The position numbers and the translations under genes were made by a program. The notes under the pieces are model-generated. The model had not been told where the DNA came from and did not search any database. It saw only the letters and a list, made by a program, of their open reading frames with translations. A stretch of DNA of 64,000 nucleotides from Clostridium tunisiense TJ (lineage in GTDB: Bacteria > Bacillota > Clostridia > Clostridiales > Clostridiaceae). The stretch lies in NCBI RefSeq assembly GCF_000300195.1, contig NZ_AMQH01000019.1, positions 98,394 through 162,393 on the forward strand, in the 5' to 3' direction. Below are positions 8,012 to 16,266 of the stretch, piece by piece; position 1 is the stretch's first letter; every line of letters begins with the position of its first letter.

Positions 8012-9928
8012 ATGATGGAATTATCATTTAATAATGTAATGAAGTATCTAGATGCTACTTTAGTACTTAAAGATATATCTTTTAATATATATGATAATGA
8101 AAGAGTAGGAATAGTTGGGGTAAATGGTAGCGGGAAAACCACAATTTTAAAGATAATTGCTGGTGTTGAGCCTATGACAAGAGATGATAAGGGCTGTATT
8201 TCTATGCCTAGAGGAAAGACCGTAGGATATCTTCAGCAGGTTCCAATATTTCTTGAAAATGTTAAAGTAGAAGAAGTTTTAAATTTGGCTTTCAAAGAAA
8301 TTGAAGGACTTGAGGCACAGATGAAATTGATGGAAGAACAAATGAAGGATTTAGAAGAGATAGACTTGGAAAAGGCCTTAAAGAGGTATGGAGAAATACA
8401 ACAACAATATGAAATTAAAGGAGGATATGAAAAGAATGAGAAGCTTAGCAAGGTATGTAGTGGGTTAAATTTTAGCCCAAGCTTTCTTAGTAAAGATTTT
8501 GATATACTCAGCGGAGGAGAAAAAACTATTGTAATGCTGGGAAAAATCCTATTAGAAAATCCTGATATATTGCTTTTAGATGAACCTACAAACCATCTTG
8601 ATATGGAGTCAATTGAATGGCTAGAAAGCTTCCTAAAAACCTATAGAGGAATAGTTATTATAGTATCTCATGATAGATACTTTTTAGATAATGTAACAAC
8701 AAAAATTATTGAGATAGAAGATATGGAGTGTGAAACTTATAAAGGAAATTATTCGGAGTTTGTAAAACAAAAGGAAGAAAATATGCTTTTACAATTCCAA
8801 CAATTTAAAGAACAGCAAAAACAAATTAAAGCAATGGAAAAGGCCATAAAAGAATTAAGAGATTGGGCTATAAGAGCTGATAATAATAAATTCTTCAAAA
8901 GGGCTGCTAGTATACAAATTAGATTAGATAAAATGCAAAAAATTCAAAAGCCTAGGCTTGAAAATGAGACAATGAAACTGAATTTTAAAGAAACAGGTAG
9001 ATCAGGAAATGAGGTTATTGTAGCTAAGGCCATGTCAAAAAGATACAAAGACAAAGAACTTTTCACAAATCTAGACTTACTAGTTAGCTATGGAGAAAGA
9101 ACTGCACTTATTGGGGCAAATGGAAGCGGTAAAACTACATTTTTAAAGATAGTTCTTGGTGAGGAGGTTAGCGATGAGGGTTCAGTGAAAATTGGAGAAA
9201 GTGTAAAATTAGCATATTTACCACAAAATATCCAGTTTAGCAATGAAGAATTAACAGTTGTCGAATGTTTCAGAGAAGATGTTATGATCCTTGAGGGGAA
9301 GGCTAGGGAATATTTATCAAAGTTTATGTTCTATGGCTCCAGTGTCTTCAAAAAGGTAAAGCATTTATCTGGAGGTGAAAAAGTTAGACTAAAGTTAAGT
9401 AAACTTTTGTATGAAGACATAAATTTCCTAATCCTAGATGAGCCCACAAATCATCTGGATATTGAATCTATAGAAGCTCTGGAAGCAGCATTAGAAGATT
9501 TTAAAGGAACCATATTATTTATATCCCATGATAGGTATTTTATAAATAAAATGGCTAACAGAATAATTGCAGTAGAGAATAAGCAGTTTAAAAACTACAT
9601 TGGAAACTATGAATATTACAAAAATGAAAAGAATAAATTAAGAGTTCAGGTAACTGAGCAGCAAAAAATAGTTAAGGAAAAACCACAAAAAGTAAGGGTA
9701 ATAGACGAAACAAAAAAACGAGAAAAGGAAATATGGAAATTAGAAGACACAATAGCGGATTTAGAGGCAGAAATTAAAGATATGGATGATAAAATGAACT
9801 TAGCTGCAGAAGATTACACTGAATTAAATAAGTTGTTTATTAAAAAGAGTGAATTGAAAAATAAATTAGATGAAGCCATTGAAATTTGGATTACTTATAA
9901 TGATGAAAATAAAGAAAGCAATAACTAA
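8012..9928 (+). CDS. ABC-F ATPase, probable ribosome-protection (antibiotic resistance) type
   Basis: Two ABC domains and no membrane segments, about 638 residues. Domain 1 has GVNGSGKTT, LSGGE and LLLDEPTNHLD; a charged coiled linker with KEENMLLQFQQFKEQQKQ and FFKRAASIQIRLDKM follows; domain 2 has GANGSGKTT, LSGGE and LILDEPTNHLD; the last 70 residues are a Lys/Glu coiled coil. ABC-F proteins bind the ribosomal E site; clostridial members such as CplR protect against pleuromutilins, lincosamides and streptogramin A. I prefer ATG 8012 because TGAGGGA precedes it well; an earlier ATG at 7997 lacks an RBS. The attenuator upstream supports a drug-inducible role, but the drug is unknown. Confidence 0.88.
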   Translation: MMELSFNNVMKYLDATLVLKDISFNIYDNERVGIVGVNGSGKTTILKIIAGVEPMTRDDKGCISMPRGKTVGYLQQVPIFLENVKVEEVLNLAFKEIEGLEAQMKLMEEQMKDLEEIDLEKALKRYGEIQQQYEIKGGYEKNEKLSKVCSGLNFSPSFLSKDFDILSGGEKTIVMLGKILLENPDILLLDEPTNHLDMESIEWLESFLKTYRGIVIIVSHDRYFLDNVTTKIIEIEDMECETYKGNYSEFVKQKEENMLLQFQQFKEQQKQIKAMEKAIKELRDWAIRADNNKFFKRAASIQIRLDKMQKIQKPRLENETMKLNFKETGRSGNEVIVAKAMSKRYKDKELFTNLDLLVSYGERTALIGANGSGKTTFLKIVLGEEVSDEGSVKIGESVKLAYLPQNIQFSNEELTVVECFREDVMILEGKAREYLSKFMFYGSSVFKKVKHLSGGEKVRLKLSKLLYEDINFLILDEPTNHLDIESIEALEAALEDFKGTILFISHDRYFINKMANRIIAVENKQFKNYIGNYEYYKNEKNKLRVQVTEQQKIVKEKPQKVRVIDETKKREKEIWKLEDTIADLEAEIKDMDDKMNLAAEDYTELNKLFIKKSELKNKLDEAIEIWITYNDENKESNN

Positions 9929-9973
9929 ACTTAACTGATTTAATCAATATGTTTGACTTAGGGGGAGATATTA

Positions 9974-10408
9974 TTGGATAGTGATAGATTAGATTTAGTT
10001 TTAGATTGTAATGAAGAAGAAGCAACTTATATACATGAAAAGTTGATAGAACATAATATTAAGTTTATAACACATTTTCAGGAATTTAAATTTTGCTTAA
10101 AAGACCATAAAGGGAAAATTATTGGTGGAATTATAGCATCAAAGGATAATGAGTGTATGACTATAGATTTTTTATGGGTTGATGAAGATAAAAGAGGAAA
10201 GGGCTTGGGAAGAGTATTAGTAAATCATCTAGAAGATGTTGCAGAAAGAAGTGGATGTGTGGTTATTTGGCTTAACACTTTTGAGTTTCAAGGTCCAGAA
10301 TTTTATAAGAGAATGAACTATGAATTATTTGGAACTTTAGAAAAGTGCATTAATGGATACAGTCAATACTTTTTTAGGAAAGCACTTAAGCCTTCTAGTA
10401 GGCGGTAG
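9974..10408 (+). CDS. GNAT-family N-acetyltransferase
   Basis: A 144-residue GNAT protein starting at TTG 9974, well placed after GGGGGAG. The acetyl-CoA loop is visible as WVDEDKRGKGLGRVLVNHLE (R/QxxGxG/A form), followed by the strand VVIWLNTFEFQGPEFYKRMNYE, where GPEFYKRMNYE matches the C-terminal GNAT motif. The substrate cannot be predicted. It lies 45 bases after the ABC-F gene, before a strong terminator, and may be co-transcribed with it. Confidence 0.82.
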   Translation: MDSDRLDLVLDCNEEEATYIHEKLIEHNIKFITHFQEFKFCLKDHKGKIIGGIIASKDNECMTIDFLWVDEDKRGKGLGRVLVNHLEDVAERSGCVVIWLNTFEFQGPEFYKRMNYELFGTLEKCINGYSQYFFRKALKPSSRR

Positions 10409-10446
10409 ATGAAAACCAATATTTTGATAAGTTGGAAATGTAAATA

Positions 10447-10504
10447 AAAGCTATAGGAATTCAGCAATAATACTTTTGTATTGCTGGAATTCCTATAGCT
10501 TTTT
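10447..10504. terminator. Strong bidirectional terminator
   Basis: A stem of more than 20 bp with one small bulge (left arm begins AAAAGCTATAGGAATTCAGC) around TTTT, with A-run before and T-run after. It ends both the acetyltransferase unit (plus) and hemL (minus). Confidence 0.9.
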
Positions 10505-10529
10505 ATTTAAAACTTTAGATATTTAAGTT

Positions 10530-11813
10530 TTATAGTGAGAATTTAGAGCAAAAACCTTGAAAAGCCTCCAAAAATTTGTGGATATGCTCTTCAGTATGAG
10601 CTAAAGATAAAAATAAAGCCTCGAACTGGGATGGTGGCAGATTAAACCCACTTGAAAGCATATGTTTAAAGTATTTTTTAAACATGTCTACATTGCATTT
10701 TTGTGCGTCATCATAATTGCTAACCTCTGATAAATCTGTGAAGAAAATAGTTAGCATAGCACCAACTCTATTAACCTTCACAGGAAGTTTATTACTCTCA
10801 GCAATTTTAATTATTCCATCCTCTAAAAGTTTTCCTAAATCGTTTAATTTATCATAGTTTTTAGAGTCCAGATGAAGTTTCTTAAGTGTTGCTATTCCAG
10901 CAGCCATTACTAGTGGGTTACCAGACATTGTTCCAGCTTGATAAACTGGCCCCATTGGAGAGAGCATCTCCATTATTTCTTTTCTTCCACCATAAGCACC
11001 GCAAGGAAGCCCACCACCAATAATTTTACCATAGGTTACAAGGTCAGGCTTGAATTTAAACAGGGTTTGTGCGCCTTTATAAGCAACTCTAAAGCCACAC
11101 ATTACTTCATCAAAAATTATTAAGGAATTATGCTTTACACAAAGACTGTGAAGTTTATCCATGAATTCATCCTTTGCTTTTATTACTCCCATATTTCCAG
11201 CTACTGGTTCGATGATTACACAAGCAATATCGTCACCATGAACTTTAAATATTTCTTCTATACTTTGGCAATCGTTGTACTGTGCAATGATTGTGTTTTT
11301 TACATGATCTTGAGGAATTCCAGCACTTCCTGGTATGCCTTCTGTCATAACACCAGATCCAGCACTTACAAGAAAACCTTCGTAGTGTCCATGATAACAG
11401 CCAGCAAATTTCACAATTTTGTTTTTACCTGTATATCCTCTTGCTAACTTTACAGCACTCATCGTAGCTTCAGTCCCAGAATTCACCATTCGAATAAGAT
11501 CAATGTCTGTAGTTGTACAAATTAATTTAGCAAGTTCCAATTCAAGTTTAGTAGGAGCGCCAAAGGCTAGCGCTTTGGAAGCAGTTGAGGTAATAGCTTC
11601 TACTACATCCTTGTCACAATGTCCCAAAATCATTGGGCCCCATGCTCCAACAAAATCTATGTACTGATTTCCATCCTCATCAAATATTAAAGCACCTGAG
11701 CCACTTGAAATAACTGGAGGTGTAATCCCCATATCTTTATAAGCTCTCACTGGACTATTTACTCCGCCAGGAATGTATTTTTTGCTTTCTTCAAAAATTG
11801 AGTAGTTGTTCAT
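10530..11813 (-). CDS. hemL: Glutamate-1-semialdehyde 2,1-aminomutase
   Basis: PLP enzyme that converts glutamate-1-semialdehyde to 5-aminolevulinate, the second step of the C5 tetrapyrrole pathway. The 427 residues have the family length. Signatures: the start [71 protein letters not shown] and the PLP-lysine region [18 protein letters not shown]. It is the second gene after hemA, with a 36-base gap, and shares that gene's cobalamin control. Its product probably feeds corrinoid synthesis in this anaerobe. Confidence 0.97.
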   Translation of the reverse strand: MNNYSIFEESKKYIPGGVNSPVRAYKDMGITPPVISSGSGALIFDEDGNQYIDFVGAWGPMILGHCDKDVVEAITSTASKALAFGAPTKLELELAKLICTTTDIDLIRMVNSGTEATMSAVKLARGYTGKNKIVKFAGCYHGHYEGFLVSAGSGVMTEGIPGSAGIPQDHVKNTIIAQYNDCQSIEEIFKVHGDDIACVIIEPVAGNMGVIKAKDEFMDKLHSLCVKHNSLIIFDEVMCGFRVAYKGAQTLFKFKPDLVTYGKIIGGGLPCGAYGGRKEIMEMLSPMGPVYQAGTMSGNPLVMAAGIATLKKLHLDSKNYDKLNDLGKLLEDGIIKIAESNKLPVKVNRVGAMLTIFFTDLSEVSNYDDAQKCNVDMFKKYFKHMLSSGFNLPPSQFEALFLSLAHTEEHIHKFLEAFQGFCSKFSL

Positions 11814-11849
11814 TATAATCCTCCTTGCAATAGTTAGTTTTCTTTATGA

Positions 11850-13085
11850 TTATTCACAGCTTCCAAAAATTTTTTCTATAATGGATAATGCGATTTCTTC
11901 ATTTCCTTTATAAGTTTCTTCCTTAAGTACCTCAATAGCTTTATTAATATAAGAGTTACTAGTGCTTTGCAAAAGAGTTTTTACCAAAGCATTGTTATCC
12001 TTAGTATGTTTTTTGTTTTCATAAACTTTATACCGCTTTTCTGACACTTGATTTCCAATTACCTTCAAACTAATTATTTTGCTATTTATTTTCTTGAACT
12101 TTTGGTATTCATAAAATTTATTTAGATATTTATAAATAACAGTTCTATGGTTTTCCATAACTTCTTTTCGCAAAGCTTTATTTTCCTCATCCATTAAATG
12201 CAGAACATCAATATTATATAAAGTTATAGCCTCTATGTTTTTTACACTTGCTTCAACATTTATAGGCAAGGATAAGTCAAAGATTAACAAATCTTTCTTT
12301 GGAAGATCTTTCTCCAAAACCACAGGAGTAGGTGATGCCGTGCAACAAATAATAGTATCTACTTCATCGTAATAATTTCTCATTAAATCTAGGGAAACTA
12401 TTTTTATTTTTCCACTTTCTAAGTGTTCTATATTACTCTTAACAAAGTCAGTTTCTAGGGTTTTGGTTAAATTTCTTACAGCGATATAAATATTATCAAC
12501 AGATTTCAAATTGGAAAGTAGATAGTTTAGGCATAAACTAGCCATATTTCCAAAACCTACAATTAAAAAATTCTTTTTATTTTCAGATAGAGCTTTTTTA
12601 ACAGCTATTGATGAGTAGGATACTGGCATTTTATAGAGCATAGTAGTGGTTTTAAACTCTTTACCACAAGCAATAGCTAGTTGAAAAAGTTTCATTAGAT
12701 CACCCTTAACTAATTGCAGTGAGCAACTATCTTCATAGGCTGATCTTATTTGACCTAAAATCTGGTCTTCTCCAAGAATTTTTGAGTGAAAACCACAACT
12801 AACTTCAAAAAGGTGTGATGCAGCAGTTTTCTCATTACAATAAAAAATAAAAGATTTATATTCTGTTGGCCAATTTAGCGTAGTGAAAACTTTATTTAAC
12901 AGGTTATCTTCACTGAGTGAAGAATTTAAATATACTTCTGTTCTATTGCACGTACTTATAATTACAACCTCTTCAGAAAACTCTCCTAAAAGTAATAATT
13001 TATCTCTCAAGCTGAAAGTATCTATAGAGAGAGCACTTCTTATGGTTAAATCCACGTCTTTTCCAATTCCAATTAAATGAATCAT
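11850..13085 (-). CDS. hemA: Glutamyl-tRNA reductase
   Basis: NADPH enzyme that reduces glutamyl-tRNA to glutamate-1-semialdehyde, the first committed tetrapyrrole step. The 411 residues show the catalytic STCNRTEVY (Cys near 46), FEVSCGFHSKILGEDQILGQIR and a Rossmann segment FLIVGFGNMASLCLNYL. The region near residues 190-260 diverges from the common pattern but the order of domains is normal. It is the first gene of hemA-hemL and is preceded by a long leader with a cobalamin riboswitch and terminator, so B12 should turn it off. Confidence 0.95.
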   Translation of the reverse strand: MIHLIGIGKDVDLTIRSALSIDTFSLRDKLLLLGEFSEEVVIISTCNRTEVYLNSSLSEDNLLNKVFTTLNWPTEYKSFIFYCNEKTAASHLFEVSCGFHSKILGEDQILGQIRSAYEDSCSLQLVKGDLMKLFQLAIACGKEFKTTTMLYKMPVSYSSIAVKKALSENKKNFLIVGFGNMASLCLNYLLSNLKSVDNIYIAVRNLTKTLETDFVKSNIEHLESGKIKIVSLDLMRNYYDEVDTIICCTASPTPVVLEKDLPKKDLLIFDLSLPINVEASVKNIEAITLYNIDVLHLMDEENKALRKEVMENHRTVIYKYLNKFYEYQKFKKINSKIISLKVIGNQVSEKRYKVYENKKHTKDNNALVKTLLQSTSNSYINKAIEVLKEETYKGNEEIALSIIEKIFGSCE

Positions 13086-13377
13086 ATAAATTAACTCCTA
13101 AAAATATTATTTAAAATACAAGCTGCAGTACAAGGTATGTACAGGTTCTCTAATTGTAAGCAATTTGTTTTTAATGAGAATGCAAACTAAAAAAATTATT
13201 TGTTTTATTAATTGCATTCTATACAGATGAAATTAATATCTTAAATAAGGCTTCTACATACGTGCCTAGGTAACACCTGTTTTGGTGAATAATCTATTTA
13301 CAACGCCATACTTTTAAGCTATTAATTTAATCACTGTGTTTATAATATAGTTTGCAAAATAGTTAATAAAATTTGCA

Positions 13378-13407
13378 AAAAATAAAAACTCACTTCTTAA
13401 AGTGAGT
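13378..13407 (-). terminator. Terminator (expression platform) of the cobalamin riboswitch
   Basis: On the minus strand ACTCACTT-TAAG-AAGTGAGT is followed by a long T-rich tail. It lies about 80 bases past the aptamer and 290 bases before hemA, so it is the likely attenuation site. From 13086 to 13377 I see no gene or clear structure. Confidence 0.8.
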
Positions 13408-13484
13408 AAAAAGGCACAAATATATTCAACAGAAAAATAATAAAGTGTTTCCTGCCAGTTTTCTTCCCACCGAAGAGTTAGCAA

Positions 13485-13630
13485 ATTTATGGCAGGTCTC
13501 CTGGCTTGCGAATCATCCTTATCTTACCTTCCCAAAATAAATTCAGTGGTCTAAGATTTGTCCTCGTTACAGTAGCGGGGGCTGCAGTGGAATTACCACT
13601 TTCCCTATTAAACAAATGTGTACCATAAAC
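13485..13630 (-). promoter_or_regulatory. Cobalamin (B12) riboswitch
   Basis: On the minus strand the conserved blocks appear in order: closing stem TTTATGG, GGTACAC, AATAGGGAA, GCCCCCGCTACTGTAA, an AGACCACTG box, GGGAAGGT, and AAGCCAGGAGACCTGCC, with CCATAAA completing the closing stem. Such riboswitches bind adenosyl- or related cobalamin and shut off downstream genes. The target here is hemA-hemL, the supply of the corrin precursor. Confidence 0.93.
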
Positions 13631-14054
13631 AACTATATTCAATTCAATCTATTTTAACACTAATTCTGTTAAATTGGCAAGTAAATTTAATAAAACTAAC
13701 AGAAAGTCAAGGGGAAAACTATTGTTTAAAAAGCCTTAAGGAATCAATTTAATTCAGATAAAGTACTTTTACTTATAATTTTAAAAATCACTTGTGCTAC
13801 AAATAAAAAAATAATCTTTTATATTTTAGTATTACTTTTTCAAATACAAGTCGTAACACTTATATAAGTTTTTAATATTTATGGAAAAAATAATTTAAAT
13901 TTGAAACAATGGAAAAAGAGTATGTTTTATAAAAATTCTAATATATTTACACAGATAAAAAAACAGAAATAAAATATTATCTGTTATTTTTATTTCCAAT
14001 AGATAAATAAAACCTAGTATTTACATAATAGAGTTGGCTATAGGAGGAATGGCA

Positions 14055-14813
14055 ATGTATTCTGTAGGAATTGATATAGGATCAACTAGCTGTAAGGTGG
14101 CAGTTTTTAAAAATGAAAAACTAATAGAAAAAATGCTTTGTCCTACAGGATGGAGTAGCTTAGAAACAGCCAAAGGAATTTTAGAAAGTTTGAAAAAACT
14201 TGGGGTTAATGAGACCAATAGCAAAATTGTAGCCACAGGCTATGGAAGGGTTTCCGTTCCTTATGCTAATAAATCTGTTACGGAAATTACCTGTCATGGA
14301 AAGGGTGCTGCCTATATCTTCAAAGCTGGGGGCACAATCATAGATGTTGGAGGACAAGATACAAAAGTAATATCAATAGAGGAAGGTATGGTTAAGGACT
14401 TTATCATGAATGATAAGTGCTCTGCTGGTACTGGAAAATTTATTGAGGTTATGGCTAATAGAATGGGTGTAACTATAGAGGAACTATCAGATTTAGCTAA
14501 AAATGGGGGAGATGTCACTATAAGCTCCATGTGCACTGTATTTGCAGAGTCAGAAGTTATAAGTTTAATAGGACAAGGAGTGCCAAGAGAAAACATTGCC
14601 TATGCTGTATTAAACTCAGTATGTAGTAAAGTCGTTTCCCTATGCCAAAGGCACAGCAAAGATAAGAAATACTTTTTAACTGGTGGATTATGTGAAAATC
14701 AAGTTATCTTAGGATTTTTAAGTGAAAAACTTAATGCTGAGGTTATATCCTCTCCACTAGGAAGATATGCTGGTGCTATAGGAGCAGCTTTAATTGCAAG
14801 TAATATAAAATAG
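14055..14813 (+). CDS. BadF/HgdC-type ATP-dependent activator (YjiL-like)
   Basis: ASKHA-fold ATPase of about 252 residues that injects low-potential electrons into a 2-hydroxyacyl-CoA dehydratase-type partner. Seen: phosphate loop GIDIGSTSCKVAVF, VATGYGRVSV, DVGGQDTKVI, and the two bridging cysteines in NDKCSAGTGKFIEV and SSMCTVFAESEV that hold a shared [4Fe-4S] cluster in the dimer; GGLCENQVI closes the nucleotide site. I choose ATG 14055, seven bases after AGGAGG; ATG 14049 is too close to it. The partner gene follows 149 bases downstream. Confidence 0.92.
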   Translation: MYSVGIDIGSTSCKVAVFKNEKLIEKMLCPTGWSSLETAKGILESLKKLGVNETNSKIVATGYGRVSVPYANKSVTEITCHGKGAAYIFKAGGTIIDVGGQDTKVISIEEGMVKDFIMNDKCSAGTGKFIEVMANRMGVTIEELSDLAKNGGDVTISSMCTVFAESEVISLIGQGVPRENIAYAVLNSVCSKVVSLCQRHSKDKKYFLTGGLCENQVILGFLSEKLNAEVISSPLGRYAGAIGAALIASNIK

Positions 14814-14962
14814 AAATTTCAGTTTTGTATTCAATAAATATGCTAATTTATTTTTAAGGTAATAGTGGTGTGCTAATCTTTCTTAAAAATTTAAGTAGTA
14901 CGCTAGATTAACAATATATTTCTAAACATAGTTTAAATTATATTAGATGGGGTGGATTAATA

Positions 14963-16108
14963 ATGAATATGCCAAAAAACTTTGAAACCTTTGCAGAAGC
15001 AAGAAGAAATGGTTTTATTAAAGTGAAAAATGCTAAGGATGAAGGAAAGAAAATAGTAGGAACCTTTTGTACTTTCACACCATGGGAAGTAATTTATGCA
15101 GCTGGAGCAATTCCAATATCTGTTTGCGGAATGAGTGATGAAACTACAGAAGAGGCAGAACAACATCTTCCTAAAAATTTATGTCCTTTAATTAAATCTT
15201 CTTATGGCTTTGCAATCACAGATAAATGTCCATATATTTATTTTTCAGACATGCTAGTAGGGGAAACTACTTGTGATGGAAAGAAAAAAATGTACGAACT
15301 TTTAGGACAAAAAAAGAATATGCATGTTATGCAGCTTCCTCAAAATTCACAGGACAAAACTTCTTTAGAATTATGGAAAGCTGAAATTATAAAGCTTAAA
15401 GAAAGATTAGAAAAAGATTTTGATGTGGAAATAACAGAGGAGAAAATTAAGGAAGCAATAAGAATTAGAAATAATGAGAGAGAATTATTAAAAGAGTTTT
15501 ATTCTTTATCTAAGTTAAATCCACCTGCACTTTGGGGTTATGATTTACACAAGGTTATAGATGGTTCAAACTTTAGTATGGATAAGAAGCTTCAAGCTGA
15601 GCAATTCACAGAAATGATTAAAGATCTTAAAGAAAAATATGCAAGAGGAGAAAGTCCAGTAAATAAAGATGCTAAGAGAATATTAATTACTGGATGTCCA
15701 AGTGGTGGGGTTTTAGATAAAGTAATTAAAACCATTGAAGAATGTGGTGGAGTAGTTGTTTGTTTAGAAAACTGCACTGGAATAAAAGAAAAACATAAAC
15801 TTGTTAGAGAGGATATTGATCCAATAGATGCTCTTGCAGAAAAATATTTGAGTGTTCCATGCTCAGTTATGTCACCAAATACTGGAAGATTAGACTTCTT
15901 AGACCAATTAATTGACGAATACAGTGTGGATGGAGTAGTTGATATAACCCTACAAGCTTGTCATACTTATGCAGTAGAAAGCTTTAGTGTAAAAGAATTT
16001 GTAAACAAAGAAAAGGGAAAACCTTATTTAAATATAGAAACAAACTATTCACCATCTGATGTAGGACAAATTAAAACAAGAATTGAAGCATTTATAGAAA
16101 TGATGTAG
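14963..16108 (+). CDS. 2-hydroxyacyl-CoA dehydratase D-family protein, probable double-cubane cluster protein (YjiM-like)
   Basis: A 381-residue HgdB/BcrC-family protein standing without a second dehydratase subunit. Cysteines at 36, 55, 74, 89 and 104 fall in GTFCTFTPWEV, PISVCGM, NLCPLIKSSYG, DKCPYIYF and GETTCDGKKK; later ITGCPSGG, LENCTGIKEKH and LQACHTY add three more. Single-subunit members paired with one activator, as here, correspond to the double-cubane [8Fe-9S] cluster proteins (Carboxydothermus DCCP; E. coli YjiM), which reduce small molecules such as acetylene and azide in vitro. The natural substrate is unknown to me. No acyl-CoA genes flank it. ATG 14963 follows GATGGGGTGG. Confidence 0.86.
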   Translation: MNMPKNFETFAEARRNGFIKVKNAKDEGKKIVGTFCTFTPWEVIYAAGAIPISVCGMSDETTEEAEQHLPKNLCPLIKSSYGFAITDKCPYIYFSDMLVGETTCDGKKKMYELLGQKKNMHVMQLPQNSQDKTSLELWKAEIIKLKERLEKDFDVEITEEKIKEAIRIRNNERELLKEFYSLSKLNPPALWGYDLHKVIDGSNFSMDKKLQAEQFTEMIKDLKEKYARGESPVNKDAKRILITGCPSGGVLDKVIKTIEECGGVVVCLENCTGIKEKHKLVREDIDPIDALAEKYLSVPCSVMSPNTGRLDFLDQLIDEYSVDGVVDITLQACHTYAVESFSVKEFVNKEKGKPYLNIETNYSPSDVGQIKTRIEAFIEMM

Positions 16109-16231
16109 TTTAGCAAGTTTTATAATTGTGAGATTTGTATTGAATATTAATCAATACATTATTAGATACATCAATATAGATACTTACACTTAAAGATTTA
16201 TAATATGAATCATATAATAACTTGAAATACA

Positions 16232-16266
16232 AATAAGACTCGCTGAGAAAGCGGGTCTTATTTTTT
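16232..16266. terminator. Bidirectional terminator
   Basis: AATAAGAC and CGCT pair with AGCG and GTCTTATT around GAGAA; T-run on the plus strand after it. It separates the convergent DCCP-like gene and the S41-like gene, partly overlapping the latter's stop region. Confidence 0.8.

Noticed and set aside
11130..11667. Plus-strand ORFs opposite hemL
   Set aside because: They are antisense shadows of a strongly conserved gene and have no RBS.
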